A DNA stretch of 64,000 nt from assembly GCA_021018995.1 (NCBI GenBank), contig CM037596.1:68923367-68987366 (forward strand), read 5' to 3'. The DNA is from Chloranthus sessilifolius. Taxonomy: Eukaryota > Streptophyta > Magnoliopsida > Chloranthales > Chloranthaceae. A program made the position numbers and the translations under genes. Below are positions 1-11,719 of the stretch, piece after piece (positions within the stretch are counted from its first letter, which is position 1; the number at the start of each line of letters is the position of its first letter). The notes below the pieces were generated by a model, which was not told the origin of the DNA, searched no databases, and saw only the letters and a list, made by a program, of their open reading frames with translations.

Positions 1-157
1 CAAATCCAGGTTTATCGAGCCATGGTTTTAGATTCTCTAAGGACCCATGAGAACATCGTAGTAGTCATGTCGTTAGGTCCGAATCACTAATCTTGTTTGT
101 GATTGTCGTTACAATCAATGTTGACTGATGTTGTGGTGTTCACAATGACAGATCAGT

Positions 158-1436
158 ATGGCCCCAAGATTTAGAGGCAGAGGTAGGATGGTGCCTTTAG
201 AGGACATTCTTGAAGGTGTCGGTACATTAAGGGGAGTTGCTTTCGCATCCGGTTCTAATGCAGTCCCTATAGGAGCCGGAGTTGATAGAGGTCAGGGTGA
301 AAGAATGGAACAAGTGTTGGAAAGTCCGCCACCAACATTGCTCCAGACCGCATCTATGGCTCGAGATCGAATCGCCCAAAGAAGCGAGCTGATTTCTGGA
401 CAACAACAACAATCATCGATTTGTTAATTCAGGAGGATGAGACCTCCAAATTTCAGACCGACCCGATGGAAGTGAAGGTTGGTTGGATGAGATGGAAAAG
501 ATCTTGAGGTGCTTGATGCAGATGTCGAGAAGGTTAGATGGGCAACCTTCAAACCGGATGGACAGTGGACCATGGTGGAAGTCTGGCTGACATCGGGAGC
601 AGGAGTTTCCCAATACTCCTTGGACATGGGCTGAGTTTATCAAAGCGTTCAACGATCAGTACTTTCCCAAGATCGTTAGGCATCAGATGGAAGTTCAGTT
701 CATCGAGCTGAAGCAGGGGGCAATGTCAGTGCGTGAGTATGGAGATGAGTTCACGCGACTTTCAAGGTTTGCACCTCAACATGTGGCCACCGATATGATG
801 AAGGCCAGAAAATTTCAGCTGGGTCTTAGGCCGAGTATACAGGAGAGCGTGGCTATGTGGGAAATGGAAACATATGGAGGAGTACTGTCAAAGGCCCTCA
901 TAGCAGAGGAAGAAATTCAAAAGCGGTTTTTGAGAAGCAGTCAGCCGAACAAGGACAGGGTTGTACAAGGGCAGTCAGGTACTTATGAAAATAAGAGGGC
1001 CAAGTTTACAAAGCCGCCAGTGAACCTTACTCAACCTGCATTTTCTAGACCAACATTTTCTTCTGGACCGACCCCTTATCAGAGATTGGCAGCATCATCA
1101 CCTGTGCAATCCGTACGACCAGCGGGTTCTAATGCTAGTGGAGCTTCAGTGGGGCAGGGATCCTCTCGTGCACCATCTTTTGTTTCGGTCACTATGTGCC
1201 TAAGGTGCGGGAAACCACACAAGACCGAGGATTGTAGGAGGAACACGGAGCGTGTTTCGGTGTAATCGGACACATGGTTAAGGATTGTCCTCGGGAGGAC
1301 AAGGGAAGAACTAGTTCGGCTTCTACTCAAAGATCGACCTCTGCTTTCAAGGTCGAAGCTTATGCCGTGATGGCTCAAGAAGCCGAAACGTCGAACGACG
1401 TGATCCAAGGTATTATTAAAAGTTGAGATGTCTTCT
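158..1436 (+). pseudogene. gag of Tekay-type element, frameshifted
   Basis: The Gag polyprotein packages element RNA. The start at 158 gives MAPRFRGRG, the usual basic start of chromovirus Gag; that frame stops at 425 and coding resumes in other frames. The central capsid-like part is open at 687-1265 (motif VREYGDEFTRLSRFAP). A CCHC zinc knuckle follows: CLRCGKPHKTEDC at about 1197-1235 is clear, but its continuation is frameshifted and the second knuckle has lost a Cys (CFGVIGHMVKDC). Gag-like reading continues to about 1420, then an AT-rich stretch with no coding match separates it from protease. Confidence 0.8.
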
Positions 1437-1535
1437 TATTTTATGTGTTATATATAATTGCTTGATATTTAATAAATTTTGTTAATAAGTTATGGATGAA
1501 TACACATGCTTAGAAACTTTTAATTGAAACGCTTG

Positions 1536-1900
1536 TCTAAACTAAGGTACCCTTTTTATGCATCGGGGGAGCGATGTAAGCAAAACCGAAGAGCGAGTGT
1601 TGATAGACCCCGGTCTACATTCTTTTGTTACTCCATTGTTAGAAGTTGGGAATCATTCAAGGCCCTTGATTTCATCTTGGCGGTGTCAATTCCTATGGGC
1701 AACCTCGGTGAGCACCAATACCATGTGTCAATCGTGATTGTGATGATCAAGACCACGAGAGGTGGCTGATTTGATCATTTTGAGCATGGAAGGGTTTGAC
1801 GTGATACTAGGGATGGATTGGTTATCTACTTACCATGGCGTGATTGTCTTCGAAGATTGTAACATTCCTACCAAGAAGAGAAAATCTTTTCGATTTTATG
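1536..1900 (+). pseudogene. retropepsin-like protease relic
   Basis: An aspartic protease relic just upstream of RT, where chromoviruses encode it. The active-site box reads VLIDPGLHSF at about 1597-1626 (Asp codon 1606-1608); the family form is DPGSTHSF or similar, so the residues after Gly have been altered by a small deletion. Downstream reading (LDFILAVSIPMGNL) continues for about 60 residues with frame changes, then stops. It is non-functional. Assignment rests on the DPG box and its position between gag and RT. Confidence 0.6.
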
Positions 1901-2036
1901 AGTCAAATCTTGTGTGATACCGTTTATCTACGCCATTCGAAAGCGGACCGTATGATGAGGAACGGTGTTATGGTTATCCGGCCTACTTGCAAGATCATAA
2001 GGAGGAGAAGAAAATATTACGAGATATTACGATTGC

Positions 2037-2771
2037 TTGCAGTATTCGGGATGTTTTCACGAAGATCTACCTGGATTACCACCTGACAGGGAGATTGAGT
2101 TTACGATTGAGTTAATGCCGAATCAACGATCAAAACTCCGTGATCGAATGACGCCTGCAGAATTGAAAGAGTTGAAGGAGCAGCTTCAGGAACTGCTAGA
2201 TAAGGGCTTTATTAGACCGAGTGTGTCACCCTGGGGAGCACCAGTTCTATTTGTAAAGAAGAAAGACGGTTCAATGTGGCTTTGCATCGATTACCGCCAG
2301 CTAAATAAGTTGACAATTAAAAACCGTTATCCACTTCCAAGAATTGATGATCTGTTCGATCAGTTACAAGGAGCAAGGTTCTTCTCGAAGATCGACTTGA
2401 GGTCAGGCTACCATCAGTTGAAAGTTAAGTCTGAAGACATTCAGAAGACAGCGTTCAGAACCCGATATGGGCACTACGAGTTCTTGGTCATGCCATTTGG
2501 GTTGACAAACGCACCCGCGTCATTTATGGACTTGATGAACCGGATATTCAAGTCACATTTGGACAAGTCTGTAGTAGTTTTTGTAGATGACATCCTCATC
2601 TATTCAAAGACGCGAGAAGAACATGAGCAACATCTGCGAGTGGCTCTACAAACCCTTAGAGACCATCAGTTATATGCAAAACTTAGTAAGTGTGAGTTTT
2701 GGCTTGAGCAGGTCAGTTTCCTAGGCCATGTTATCTCTGAGACCGATTACAGCTTGACCCACCAAGATTGA
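2037..2771 (+). pseudogene. reverse transcriptase of Tekay-type element
   Basis: RT copies the element RNA into cDNA. The open stretch of about 240 codons holds the canonical gypsy blocks: [71 protein letters not shown] and the catalytic FVDD at 2580-2591 (FVDD is a common variant of YVDD). The frame is lost after LGHVIS, where RT should continue into its thumb and RNase H. The RT core itself is the best-preserved part of this element, but the polyprotein around it is broken, so activity is not expected. Confidence 0.9.
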
Positions 2772-3450
2772 GTCGGTGATGAATTGGGGAAATGCCAAAG
2801 ATCACAGAGGTTCGTAGTTTCCTCGGTTTGGCAGGATACTACAGAAGGTTTGTGGAGGGCTTCTCCAAGATATAAGGTCCTCTTACACAACTTACGAAGA
2901 AGAATACTAAATTTGATTGGATAGAACAGTGTGAGCAAAGTTTTCAGGAACTCAAGAAACGATTGACTATTGCGCCAGTACTTGCTATACCATCAAGCAG
3001 GGGAGGCTTTGCAGTATACAGTGATGCATCAAATGGGGGGTTAGGCTGTGTGCTTAACCAGAATGAGAGAGTCATTGCTATGGGTCTAGACAACGAAAGA
3101 CCATGAGAAGAATTACCCGACGCATGATCTTGAGTTGGCGGCAGTGATTTTTGCTCAAGATCCGGAGGCATTACCTTTATGGGGAGACCTTGATATATTT
3201 ACCGATCATAAGAGCCTCAAGTATCTCTTCTCACAAAAGGAGTTGAATATGAGACAACGTCGATGGATGGAGTTCTTGAAAGATTATGATTGTACCATCG
3301 GTACCACCGGAAAGCAAGCGTAGTGGCGGATCGTTAAGTCGAAAGTTCTCTGCTCAGTTATCACATCTCACCACAAGGGTGCGACGATGGCATCTTTTGG
3401 AAGATATGGCTTAAGTAGCATGAGATTTGACGTAAAAAGTTTAGGTGCAT
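2772..3450 (+). pseudogene. RNase H region of Tekay-type element, multiply frameshifted
   Basis: Continuation of pol. Recognisable pieces in changing frames include [19 protein letters not shown] sequence near 2822-2870, YSDASNGG-like sequence near 3015-3045 (the Asp of the RNase H active site) and [31 protein letters not shown] at 3198-3292, which is the standard gypsy RNase H end. Several indels and stops interrupt it. The linker to the integrase zinc finger runs to about 3600 with further frameshifts. Confidence 0.8.
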
Positions 3451-3599
3451 TAATGGCTACTGGCCCGGTGATTCGCTCGACCTCTATGAGAACATTCGCA
3501 GACTTGGATGACGGATGATGAACTTATGGCTATCGACGGGATGTGATTGGGGAAGCAAAATAGATTTTCTATCAAAGATGATGGCACTTTGTTGTTTAG

Positions 3600-4902
3600 A
3601 AACCGGTATGCGTACCAACTAGTACTGAGCTTCGGGGCACTGTTTTGGGAGAGGCTTATAAGTCTATGTACGCTATTGACCCTGGCAGCACGAAGATGTA
3701 CCAAGACTTAAAGAGAAGCTTGTGGTGGAGAGGTTTAAAGAAAAATGTCGCTGTGTATGTCTCGAGATGTCTTGTGTGTCAACAAGTAAAGGTGGATCAT
3801 CGAAATCCGGCAGATCAAGTGCAACCACTACCGATACCTGAGTGGAAATGGGAGGCTATTTCTATGGACTTTATTTTGGGATTGCCAAGAACATTAAGAA
3901 AATACAATGCCATCTGGGTCATTGTGGATCGATTGACTAAGTCCGCACACTTTCTTCCTTATAATACGTCGTATACCGCCAACAAGCTCGCAGAATTATA
4001 CATCAAGGAGATAGTTAGGTTGCATGGTATACCGGTCAGTATCGTCTCCGATAGAGACCCGATGTACACATCTCAGTTTTGGCAACGATTTTAAGAAGGA
4101 ATGGGCTCTAGGCTCGATTATAGTACAACATTCCATCCTCAGACCGATGGGCAGACTAAGAGGGTGAATCAGATTATAGAAGATATGTTACGTGCTTGCA
4201 TGTTGGATTTTCAGGGGTCATGGGACCAACATTTACCGCTGATCGAGTTCGCCTACAATAACTTGATTCTAGGCTAGCATCGGCATGGCACCCTACGAAG
4301 CTTTGTATGGACGACGGTGCAGGTCTCCGCTTAATTGGGAAGAAGTGGGTGAGAAACTCATTTTAGGTCCCGAGATCGTGGAGAATACAACTAAGACAGT
4401 TTGGTTAATTCGTGAGAGACTACGAATTGCTCAAAGTCGTCAGAAGAGCTACGCTGATCTGAAAAGAAACCATGTTGAGTTTAAGGTGGGAGATAACGTA
4501 TTTGTCAAAATCTCTCCTACAAAAGGCGTGATGCGTTTTGGGAAGCGTGGGAAGCTGAGTCCGCGCTATGTTGGACCTTTCGAGGTATTGGGCCGGGTCG
4601 GCGAGGTTGCCTATCGAGTAGCCTTGCACACATGATCGGAAATGCACAACGTGTTTCATGTGTCCATGTTACGAAGATATGTTAAGGACCCGACTCACGT
4701 ATTGGACTACCAGCCCATTGAGCTCCAAGAAGACCTATCCTTGGTTGAGGAACCGATACGAATCTTGGATCGTAAAGAACAAATCTTACGGACAAAGAAC
4801 ATTCCCTTAGTACTCGTGAAGTGGCGGAACCATTCTTCAGAGGAAGCCACATGGGAGCGTGAAGCGGAGATTCGCGAGCAATTTCCACAACTTTTCGAGT
4901 GA
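3600..4902 (+). pseudogene. integrase with C-terminal chromodomain
   Basis: Integrase inserts the cDNA; the chromodomain is thought to steer insertion to heterochromatin. The HHCC end (CLVCQQVK) is at about 3763, the first catalytic Asp at 3867-3869 (ISMDFI) and the second at 4050-4052 (VSDRD). The third catalytic residue, normally Glu in GQTERVNQ, reads Lys (AAG at 4158-4160). A stop at 4092 and a frameshift near 4270 break the frame. The GPF/Y region (SPRYVGPFEVL) is at about 4558-4590. The chromodomain (PLVLVKWRNHSSEEATWE) lies at about 4804-4860, and the protein ends at 4902. It is inactive by both frame and catalytic change. Confidence 0.88.
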
Positions 4903-5540
4903 AGGTATATTGTAAACTATAGTTATGTAAGAAAACCATACGTACCTTTAAATTCTTGAATTTGCTTCTAAAAAAAAAAAAAAAAAAAAAAAGGAGAATT
5001 TCTTCAAATTCTTCAATGTTAAATTGGTTCATAACATCGATGCTTTACATATATATCTATAACGATCACACAATAAAATCTTAAATGTCATATTTATTCA
5101 TTCTCGGTTAGAACCGTATATCTGTTGGAACCCGTGTCATCAGTTAGAACATGTTACCAGGCACGTGATCATGCTTTTGAATAAGTGTTCGATTCTGACA
5201 TCTGAAATTTCTGCTCAAATAATTACCAAAAGGGTGAGGTAGGTGTGTGCTAGGTTTGTGTCATGGTGAAGTATATTTCCAGGCACGTGACACTTGGGAA
5301 GGTATGCATCCATATCGGATGCAATCCTCTATGGCGATATGGGATGCCACACGCAAATCGCTACTACGGATCCCGACCCTTGAAAGCGTGCTTGGTGAAG
5401 CCTACCGCATCGCGACCAAAGTTCTTTGACTTTAGACTATTTCGATTTTGCTTTATACTGGTGTTAGGATAAGGACTTACCGCAGTTCGGTTTAACTAGC
5501 CGTATATTTTCGAGGATGAAAATTCCTAAGGAGGGTAGAA
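4903..5540 (+). other. 3' untranslated region and polypurine tract of Tekay-type element
   Basis: No coding match. It contains a 23-base A run at about 4970-4992. Its last 15 bases (5526-5540, TAAGGAGGGTAGAA) form the polypurine tract that primes plus-strand DNA synthesis and directly abuts the TGTAAAG start of the LTR. Confidence 0.7.
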
Positions 5541-5796
5541 TGTAAAGACCCGTATTTTGAACCCGAGTTAGACTGACCCTGTGTGTGTATTCGGCTCGGC
5601 AACCGACGTCACCATTTGTTTTGAATTTTTATCTAGATGTGATTGTGCGGACATATTTTAATTTAGAGCCCATTTGGACCCTCGTGCGAAAGTTGTGCAC
5701 CGACCTCGGTGTAGCCGCTCAACACCGGACTTGAGTTTTAAAATTAGAAGTGTATAATACATAAGATGTGTGTGTGTGTTTTACTTTGTGAGCAAT

Positions 5797-5808
5797 CCTA
5801 TTATAAGA
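5797..5808 (+). promoter_or_regulatory. TATA-like box of LTR promoter
   Basis: CCTATTATAAGA about 257 bp into the LTR, within a U3-like AT-rich stretch and upstream of a pyrimidine-rich region (CTTCTTCTCTCTTC at 5877). Placement fits an LTR Pol II promoter. No transcript evidence is available. Confidence 0.4.
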
Positions 5809-6107
5809 AGGAATTGCATTCCCGTATTATACTAGATTTTGTTAAGAGAGGATAGTTACCCAACCGTGTGAAACTCCTTCTTCTCTCTTCTTCAATCATC
5901 GTAGGAGATCGGTTTAGAAAACCTCCTTCTCTAGAACCCTCTTTGTTGAAAACACTTAAACCTTAGAAAGAACTTGAATCAACCTTGAATTCATAGTTGG
6001 CTATTGGGAGAGGTTGAGATCATTGGGGGCGTGTTGGAGTTGTCTCTGTGAACTCGTGGGATCGATCGCGGCGCGAATCGTTGAGGAAACCCGTCGGTTT
6101 TTATAAT

Positions 6108-6732
6108 CGTTCGAGCAAGGTATCACCGAACTCTGACATTGCCTTAGTATTTTAGTCATAACGTTTTATTCCGAACTCTGATTAAGACGATTCTTTTTGC
6201 GTTGGAAAGCTAATAGAAACATCTACAACTTTCATGTTTTGACCAACTCATGAATCAATCATCTTGATGGTCAAAAAAATATGAGAATGTTACGTCAAAT
6301 CGCTTGAGCGAGCTATTATCATCGCTCGAGCGAGGTATCACCGAACTCCGACATTACCTTAGTATTTTAGTCATAACTTTTTATCTCGAACTCCGAGTAA
6401 TACGATTCTTTTTGCGTTGGAAAGCTAATAGAAATATCTACAACTTTCATGTTTTGACCAACGCATGAATCAATCTTCTTGATGGTCAAAAAAATATGAG
6501 AAGGTTACATCAAATCGCTCGAGCGAGCTATTATCATCGCTCGAGCGAGGTATCACCGAACTCCGGCATTGCCTTAATATTTTAGTCATAATGTTTTATC
6601 TTGAACTCCGATTGAGACGATTCTTTTTGCGTTGGAAAGCTAATATAAAAATCTACAACTTTCATGTTTTGACCAACACATGAATCAATCGTCTTGATGG
6701 TAAAACATATATGAGAATGTTACGTCAAATTC
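6108..6732 (+). repeat. Tandem 215-bp repeat, three copies, inside the LTR
   Basis: The phrase TATCACCGAACT recurs at 6121, 6336 and 6551, exactly 215 bp apart, and the copies remain closely similar over most of each unit (for example GCGTTGGAAAGCTAAT in all three). Units are joined by the 12-bp palindrome TCGCTCGAGCGA or a close variant. The third copy ends near 6732. This is a unit-length duplication within the LTR downstream of the promoter. Confidence 0.9.
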
Positions 6733-7930
6733 TAGGATTGGCGCAACTTGCCTGTTTTGACTTGTTTTTGAGGAAACGCTTAAATAGGTCTATATTATTA
6801 GTAATTAGAGTTTATCTTAATGCATGAACGTATATTGTGATGTAGATTGAGGGCGAGAGGCCATCAATAGGACCTTGCTTGACTTCGCATAACTCCGAGT
6901 TTTAGGTAGGAGAATCTCATCTCTACAGTATTTTATTTTAATTCGCATGGATATTTTGAATTAAAATCTTTGAACTTGCATATGCCATTGAAATCACATC
7001 TGTAAATTGAAATTGATATAAATGACTAAAAATTTAAATCTACCTGAATCTGCTTAAGCTCTGAAGATCTGAAATCAAGAACCTGAACTATGTATAAGAG
7101 ACTTCCATCTGATTATATTAGTATCTGCATTTGTTTTATGATTGACCTGAACGACCCTCAAAATTCTGAACAACTTCGGCACAAGTTTCCCTCATTACGC
7201 AGGGCTTGTTGCATCTGAAAAAGGGTTCATGAACGCAGATGGTAGGTAGGGGTTCCCATCGGCTATATTCACGCTCTCGAGATATAGTTTACTGGGAGGT
7301 ATTTTAAGTTGAGGATTTCATGAATTACGAACTTTGCATATAGAAGTTAGAGAAACTAAGACATCAAACACCGCATCCGTTTCTTGAAACCGTTTTCACA
7401 CATTTAGAAATAAATCTTACATATGATTTCGCACCTAAATTCAGCTTTATTATCCGCTTATATGTTTGACAAGCTATATTCATATTTGTTTTGAAACCAT
7501 ATTAGTTAAAGTAAAATGCCGTAGATGTCTTTCTTTCATCGAGCTTTGTTGTTGGCGGCTATTCAGTATGTGAGGCCATTCGACTACGCCCGAGGAAGAG
7601 CTTGAGGTTCCTCCCGAGGAGTTTTCCCGATAGAACTTCATCGATTTTCTTATTTGTGGTGAGAGTTAGACTTGAATTTGTGGGCCCTTTTTAGTTGGAT
7701 ATCATAGTTTTATATTTGACGTTGATTTCTGTTATGAGCCATGTTTCGATGATGGTCGGCCATCATCGGTGGTTCTTTACTTTTAATTGCTTCCGCATTT
7801 ATTTTAGCTATGGATATTTATTACGCTTTACTCTGATATGTGCCCTGTTTGTCCGGCTTATCGTTTATTCGATAGGTTGGCGAACCGGCCTTTCCTATAC
7901 CTGAGGGATTGGAAAAGTCGGATCGTCACA

Positions 7931-8397
7931 GTTACCGTTGTTACCCTAGCCGACCTTATCTCACCTAAAATTATTATCGATCGTCTACCTGAACCCGTGA
8001 TAGCCCCAAAATCAGTTGAAGAGTCGGTACTGGTTGATGAGAACTCTCTTTCGGTCAATATCTGTACTAATCCCAACACCATTGAGGAGCCTGAGACCAT
8101 TGAAGAGCAAGTTGCCGCAATCAGTCCTCTCGAGCTCGAGATCGTCGAAGCACAATTATTTGAAATGAAGATTATCGCACCCACGACCCACAGGTCCCAA
8201 GATCGTGTTGGTTGCATGTTGACGTCCATTCCCGTTGGTGAATCGAAGATCAAACGGATCTAGCCTGAGTGGAATCCTGTTTACTTGTTCAAGCTGCTTC
8301 TGATCAAGGTTCCCTATATATTATCTGTGATCGCAACCATGGAGATCCATGCCAGCCAAAGTTCGAGGTCGAACTTTTTCAAAGTAGAGGGGATTGA
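7931..8397 (+). pseudogene. 3' end of a gypsy polyprotein (second element)
   Basis: Coding-like sequence continues to a stop at about 8261 and beyond in another frame. The last codons before the LTR read FEVELFQSRGD and end in a TGA that is the first bases of the LTR (8395-8397), the usual arrangement for some gypsy clades, where pol ends at the LTR edge. Upstream text (KIIIDRLPEPVIAPKSVEES) is a low-complexity tail I cannot assign. The Tekay-type element's LTR ends at 7930, so the rest of this element was probably to the left before that insertion. Confidence 0.5.
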
Positions 8398-9223
8398 TGC
8401 GAACTTAGAGCTGCTTGTTTGAATTGTGGCCGGATACAGAGGAAACGTCAAAAGAGAAAGTGGACCCACGAATGGGTTTTAAAAAAAGGCCCGTTAAAGA
8501 CTTGTGTGCACATTAATTTAGGCAATATTTTATCTAGATTTAGTTTCCTTTCTTATTAGGATTCTTTTAATAAGTGACTTATTTTAGGACTAGTTTTCTT
8601 ATTTGAATTATTTCGGGTTCAGGCACATATATGTGATATGTGACTGTTAATCCCATCACTTTCTGCGCAATCATCGAAAAAGTGGTTAGAAGTTTACCAA
8701 TATGTGTCGGAATTGTGTGATTCTTATCTTGTTGGAAAGCTACTTGGATAAGCTTTCAAATAAGACCAATTTCACGTCAATCAGACATCGTTTGACCCTT
8801 CAAAAGTGATCGTTTAATAAAAAAAGGGATTAATGGTGAAATTAATTATAACCGTTAGATTAGAAAGTTTTAATGGTTGATTAGGAGTTTTATTTTAAGT
8901 AGTATTCCTAGGGTTTCTTTTCTTTATAAATACATATTGTAATCTCCTATGAGAATTATTATTGATGATGAATGAAAATTATGAGTTTTGCTTTGTGCGA
9001 ATTCTAGAGAACTTGAGATGAGTTTTCGATAGAAGAGTGATTTTTCTCCCGCTTGCGGTTTGGTGTGAGGCCAACTTTCTTCCTTGGAGCGATTCCTTGG
9101 ATCTTCTTCTATCCATATTTTCTCTTTTATTTTTTTTGTTTTAATTGAAGAGTAAGAAACCCCAACCCCTATCTTGCGGGGTTTACGCTATTTTAGGGTT
9201 AGCGTGCGATTTTTTTTGCATCA
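8395..9223 (+). repeat. 3' LTR of a second gypsy element
   Basis: An 829 bp LTR with inverted ends TGATGC...GCATCA, preceded by a polypurine tract (AAAGTAGAGGGGAT at 8381-8394). A TATA box TATAAATA lies at 8925-8932, followed by a start-like region. The short LTR with TGATGC ends suggests a Reina-like chromovirus, but clade is uncertain because no pol domain remains. Confidence 0.7.
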
Positions 9224-9712
9224 CAAAGTTTTGTAAAAGCAATAATATAATAACCATCAATCCATAAAAGTGTTTTTACAAGCCTTTAAATAGGCAAAGT
9301 ATACCGTAACTCGAAATTAGAGTCCGAAAAACTTAAAATACTAAAATGTCAACTTTTGCCAAAGAAAATAAAAATCCCGTCTTTTGGCGGATTGATGTCA
9401 TGGTCGATCGATCGATCCTAAACAATCGATCAATCGACTGTTAAATAATAATTCGCTTGAAGAACATGTTCACAATCGATTGATCGAATGTTTGGGATCG
9501 ATCGATCGACTGATAAAGAATAAGTTCGTCAGAAGAACCTATTTACAATCGATCGATCGACTAAAACGCTCATTCATGAATTTTGTAACTCTGTGCGGTT
9601 TTTCTTCCGGAACACTTTCACATTTTGTAACTCTGTGCGGTTCTTCATCCGGAACACTTTCACATTCTTCTTTCGCTCATTCATGAATTCCTACAATTGG
9701 TACCAAAGCGGC
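9224..9712 (+). mobile_element. Copia-like LTR end with primer-binding site (degenerate)
   Basis: At 9697-9710 the sequence TTGGTACCAAAGCG resembles the initiator-Met tRNA primer-binding site TGGTATCAGAGC of copia elements, directly after a possible LTR end CCTACA (9690-9695). Upstream are CCTTTAAATAGGC (9288-9300), which looks like a U3/R segment, an array of TCGATCGATCGA-like words (9405-9561) and a 42-bp duplicated unit (TGTAACTCTGTGCGGTT at about 9587 and 9629). No gag can be read downstream. The family is a guess. Confidence 0.4.
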
Positions 9713-10902
9713 ATGATCTTAAAAGTAAATATTTTGTCGGAGAATATTAATCACAGGGTGATAATAGGTATCCATATTGATTGGAAAGGATGTAGATGAG
9801 TGTCCATTGCAGCCAGGGAAAAAAGGTAAATTATGGGAAGGATATCATGTAAATCCATGGTTCCATTTGAACCATAGTTCAGAATATCGTGATGTGATAT
9901 TTTATCTTAGTACTTGGTCAAATGTTCAATTAAATTGAAAGTAATTCATAATCATCCGGTTAGGATCAATCTAAAGCAGCCCATTCTGTATACGATTCAG
10001 CATGGCACCTATTAAACAACTTAGTGGAGACGCGAGACAATCAACTAGAAATGTCACATTATAGCTTGCATACTTGTAATTGCCCTGCACATATATGAAA
10101 ATATGATTCAAGCCTTTTCTGTTTTGATAGGTAAGTTGGGATCGAAGTTGCAAACTCAAGTAGGGTCATCACGCACCTTCCAGTTGAGAAGTTGGTAGTG
10201 CCCGAGTGTCTGCAAGAGCGAGCACTCGTCTTGATGAAGGGTTGGATACTTGCTGAGAGTGTATGAGGTCAAGTTTGAAAGGAACCTGATAGATATTCAT
10301 TGATAACAAACTAACAATGGAGTATTAGATAGATGGTTTTGATGCGAACAAGTTCTAAGGAAACAATGTTGGTTGGAGATTCGAAGTGGTAGTGTAGACG
10401 ACGTAAAAGCTCACATGTTTCCAATACTTCTGACTAGATGGTGGAATTAAATATTTTTGGTACCACTTCCTAAGCTGGTATACTGCTACTATCATTTGTT
10501 CATTATAGATTGAGATCTTCGGACTAATTGTACAAATAGATGGAATAGCAGCAAATAGCTTCTTTCTATCCAGCGTATCCGCAATCTCATTTACAAACGT
10601 TATCAGCATCTATCTTTTAGCAATCTCATTTGCAAATGTTATCAGCGTCTATCTTTCAGCAACTGAAGGAGAAGTTGTTTAGGATAAACATTTCTTTCTC
10701 CTCTTTCAGATGACTGTTGAGGATATCAGTCACATTTTTTTGCAGATGAATGATTATGTGATGAAAATGAATCCAATCTGAAAAGATAAGGAGGCATCGA
10801 GAATTTGCTTAGGAATTTTTAAATTTCATTTAGTTCAATTACTTTAGATTTTGATTCTTTATATTATGATCTCTATTGCTATATGATGCTCTTTTTAGCA
10901 AA
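9713..10902. other. No recognisable gene
   Basis: AT-rich sequence with no long ORF and no domain I recognise. A short direct duplication (GCAATCTCATTTRCAAAYGTTATCAGC) occurs at about 10578 and 10620. It may be internal debris of the preceding copia-like element, but nothing proves that. Confidence 0.5.
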
Positions 10903-10905
10903 TTA

Positions 10906-11128
10906 GGCCTAGTTTAGCAACCCTTTTTCAAAAAACACTTCTCATGTCCCTGAAAGAAGAGTATCACAAGCTTCTCAAATGCTGCTTCTCGAAAAGGTTT
11001 ATCACATTTTGAAAATGTTGGTGTGAGAAGCAGCATGGGGCAACTTCTCAACATATTTCCTTGGGTGAAATATGGAGACATTTTTCCTGTGAAAAGTGTA
11101 TTTTGGAAAATGATTGTCAAACAGGGCC
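10906..11128. mobile_element. Tourist-like MITE (PIF/Harbinger)
   Basis: A 223 bp element with imperfect terminal inverted repeats: left GGCCTAGTTTAGCAACC, right (reverse complement) GGCCCTGTTTGACAATC. It is flanked on both sides by TTA (10903-10905 and 11129-11131), the 3-bp target duplication typical of PIF/Harbinger elements. It has no coding capacity and internally mixed arms (CTTCTCAAATGCTGCTTCTC). It would need an autonomous Harbinger in trans. Confidence 0.7.
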
Positions 11129-11229
11129 TTAATGTACGAGTTAGCTCCACCATTATTCTATCCACTATGAAATAAAATGTCCTTGGGAACTGCTAAACTT
11201 TGATGTATACAGTACTTTCATCATCCTAC

Positions 11230-11649
11230 TTAGGGATTGCAAGTTTTGACCCGGAACCCAAATCCAACCCAAAAATTGCAAGAACCAAGCTGGTATGGAT
11301 CGGCCTGAAACCTGATTCAGGCTGAACCGATTCTGGTTTGATTTGGTTCGGTTTTGGTTTGTGTGTCAAAAAATGAAAACCTCTTTAGGATGAGAAAATT
11401 GAAAAAAATTGTTAAACTTGAAAAGACAAAAAAAAGTAGCTAAAATTGTGAAAAAAATAAAAATCAGAACTGACCTAAAAAAAAATAAAAAAATTTGGGT
11501 TTTGATTCCGGGGTTCGGTTCTGAGCTGGGCCAAGTTTGGGCACCTGAATTTGAAGCCAATTTGGTTCTGGTCGGAATCGGTTCTGGGTGAACTGATCCG
11601 AAAATAAAAAAAGTCGGTTTCCGGTTGGGTACTTGAACTTGCATCCCTA
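11230..11649. mobile_element. Non-autonomous hAT-like element
   Basis: A 420 bp element with ends TAGGGATTGCAAGTT and, inverted, TAGGGATGCAAGTT. The TAGGGNTGNCAA type of end is common in plant hAT-derived MITEs. The interior is rich in CGGTTTCGG-like words. I could not find a matching 8-bp target duplication, so boundaries may be off by a few bases. Confidence 0.55.
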
Positions 11650-11719
11650 ATTCATCCCTAATTCTATTCAATGAACCGTCCGTAAGAAACTAAGAATAGG
11701 ATCATTGCTCAAAGAACTT

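Larger units (their letters stand above)
1..7930 (+). mobile_element. Ty3/gypsy chromovirus (Tekay/Del type), 5'-truncated by window edge
   Basis: An LTR retrotransposon read left to right. In order I see a gag with zinc knuckle, a protease relic, reverse transcriptase, RNase H relic, integrase and a C-terminal chromodomain, then a polypurine tract and a 2.39 kb 3' LTR. This domain order with a chromodomain defines chromoviruses, and the long LTR starting TGTAA fits the Tekay (Del) clade. The 5' LTR and primer-binding site lie left of the window. Every ORF is broken by stops and frameshifts, so the copy is dead. It appears inserted into another gypsy element that resumes at 7931; the target duplication cannot be checked because the left flank is outside. 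Confidence 0.85.
5541..7930 (+). repeat. 3' LTR of Tekay-type element
   Basis: A 2,390 bp LTR starting TGTAAAGACCCG right after the polypurine tract and ending GGATCGTCACA, so it has TG...CA ends. A TATA-like CTATTATAAGA at 5798-5808 is the likely promoter. An internal tandem array lies at 6108-6732. Its last 200 bp (GATGGTCGGCCATCATCGG near 7751) resemble the minus-strand LTR at 31503-31865, which shows that the two are relatives. The end is set by the CA and by the change to unrelated coding-like sequence after 7930. Confidence 0.8.

Noticed and set aside
7838..8263. A 141-codon host gene
   Set aside because: It spans the end of the Tekay-type LTR and the tail of another element; only 7931 onward is plausible coding, and it leads into an LTR.
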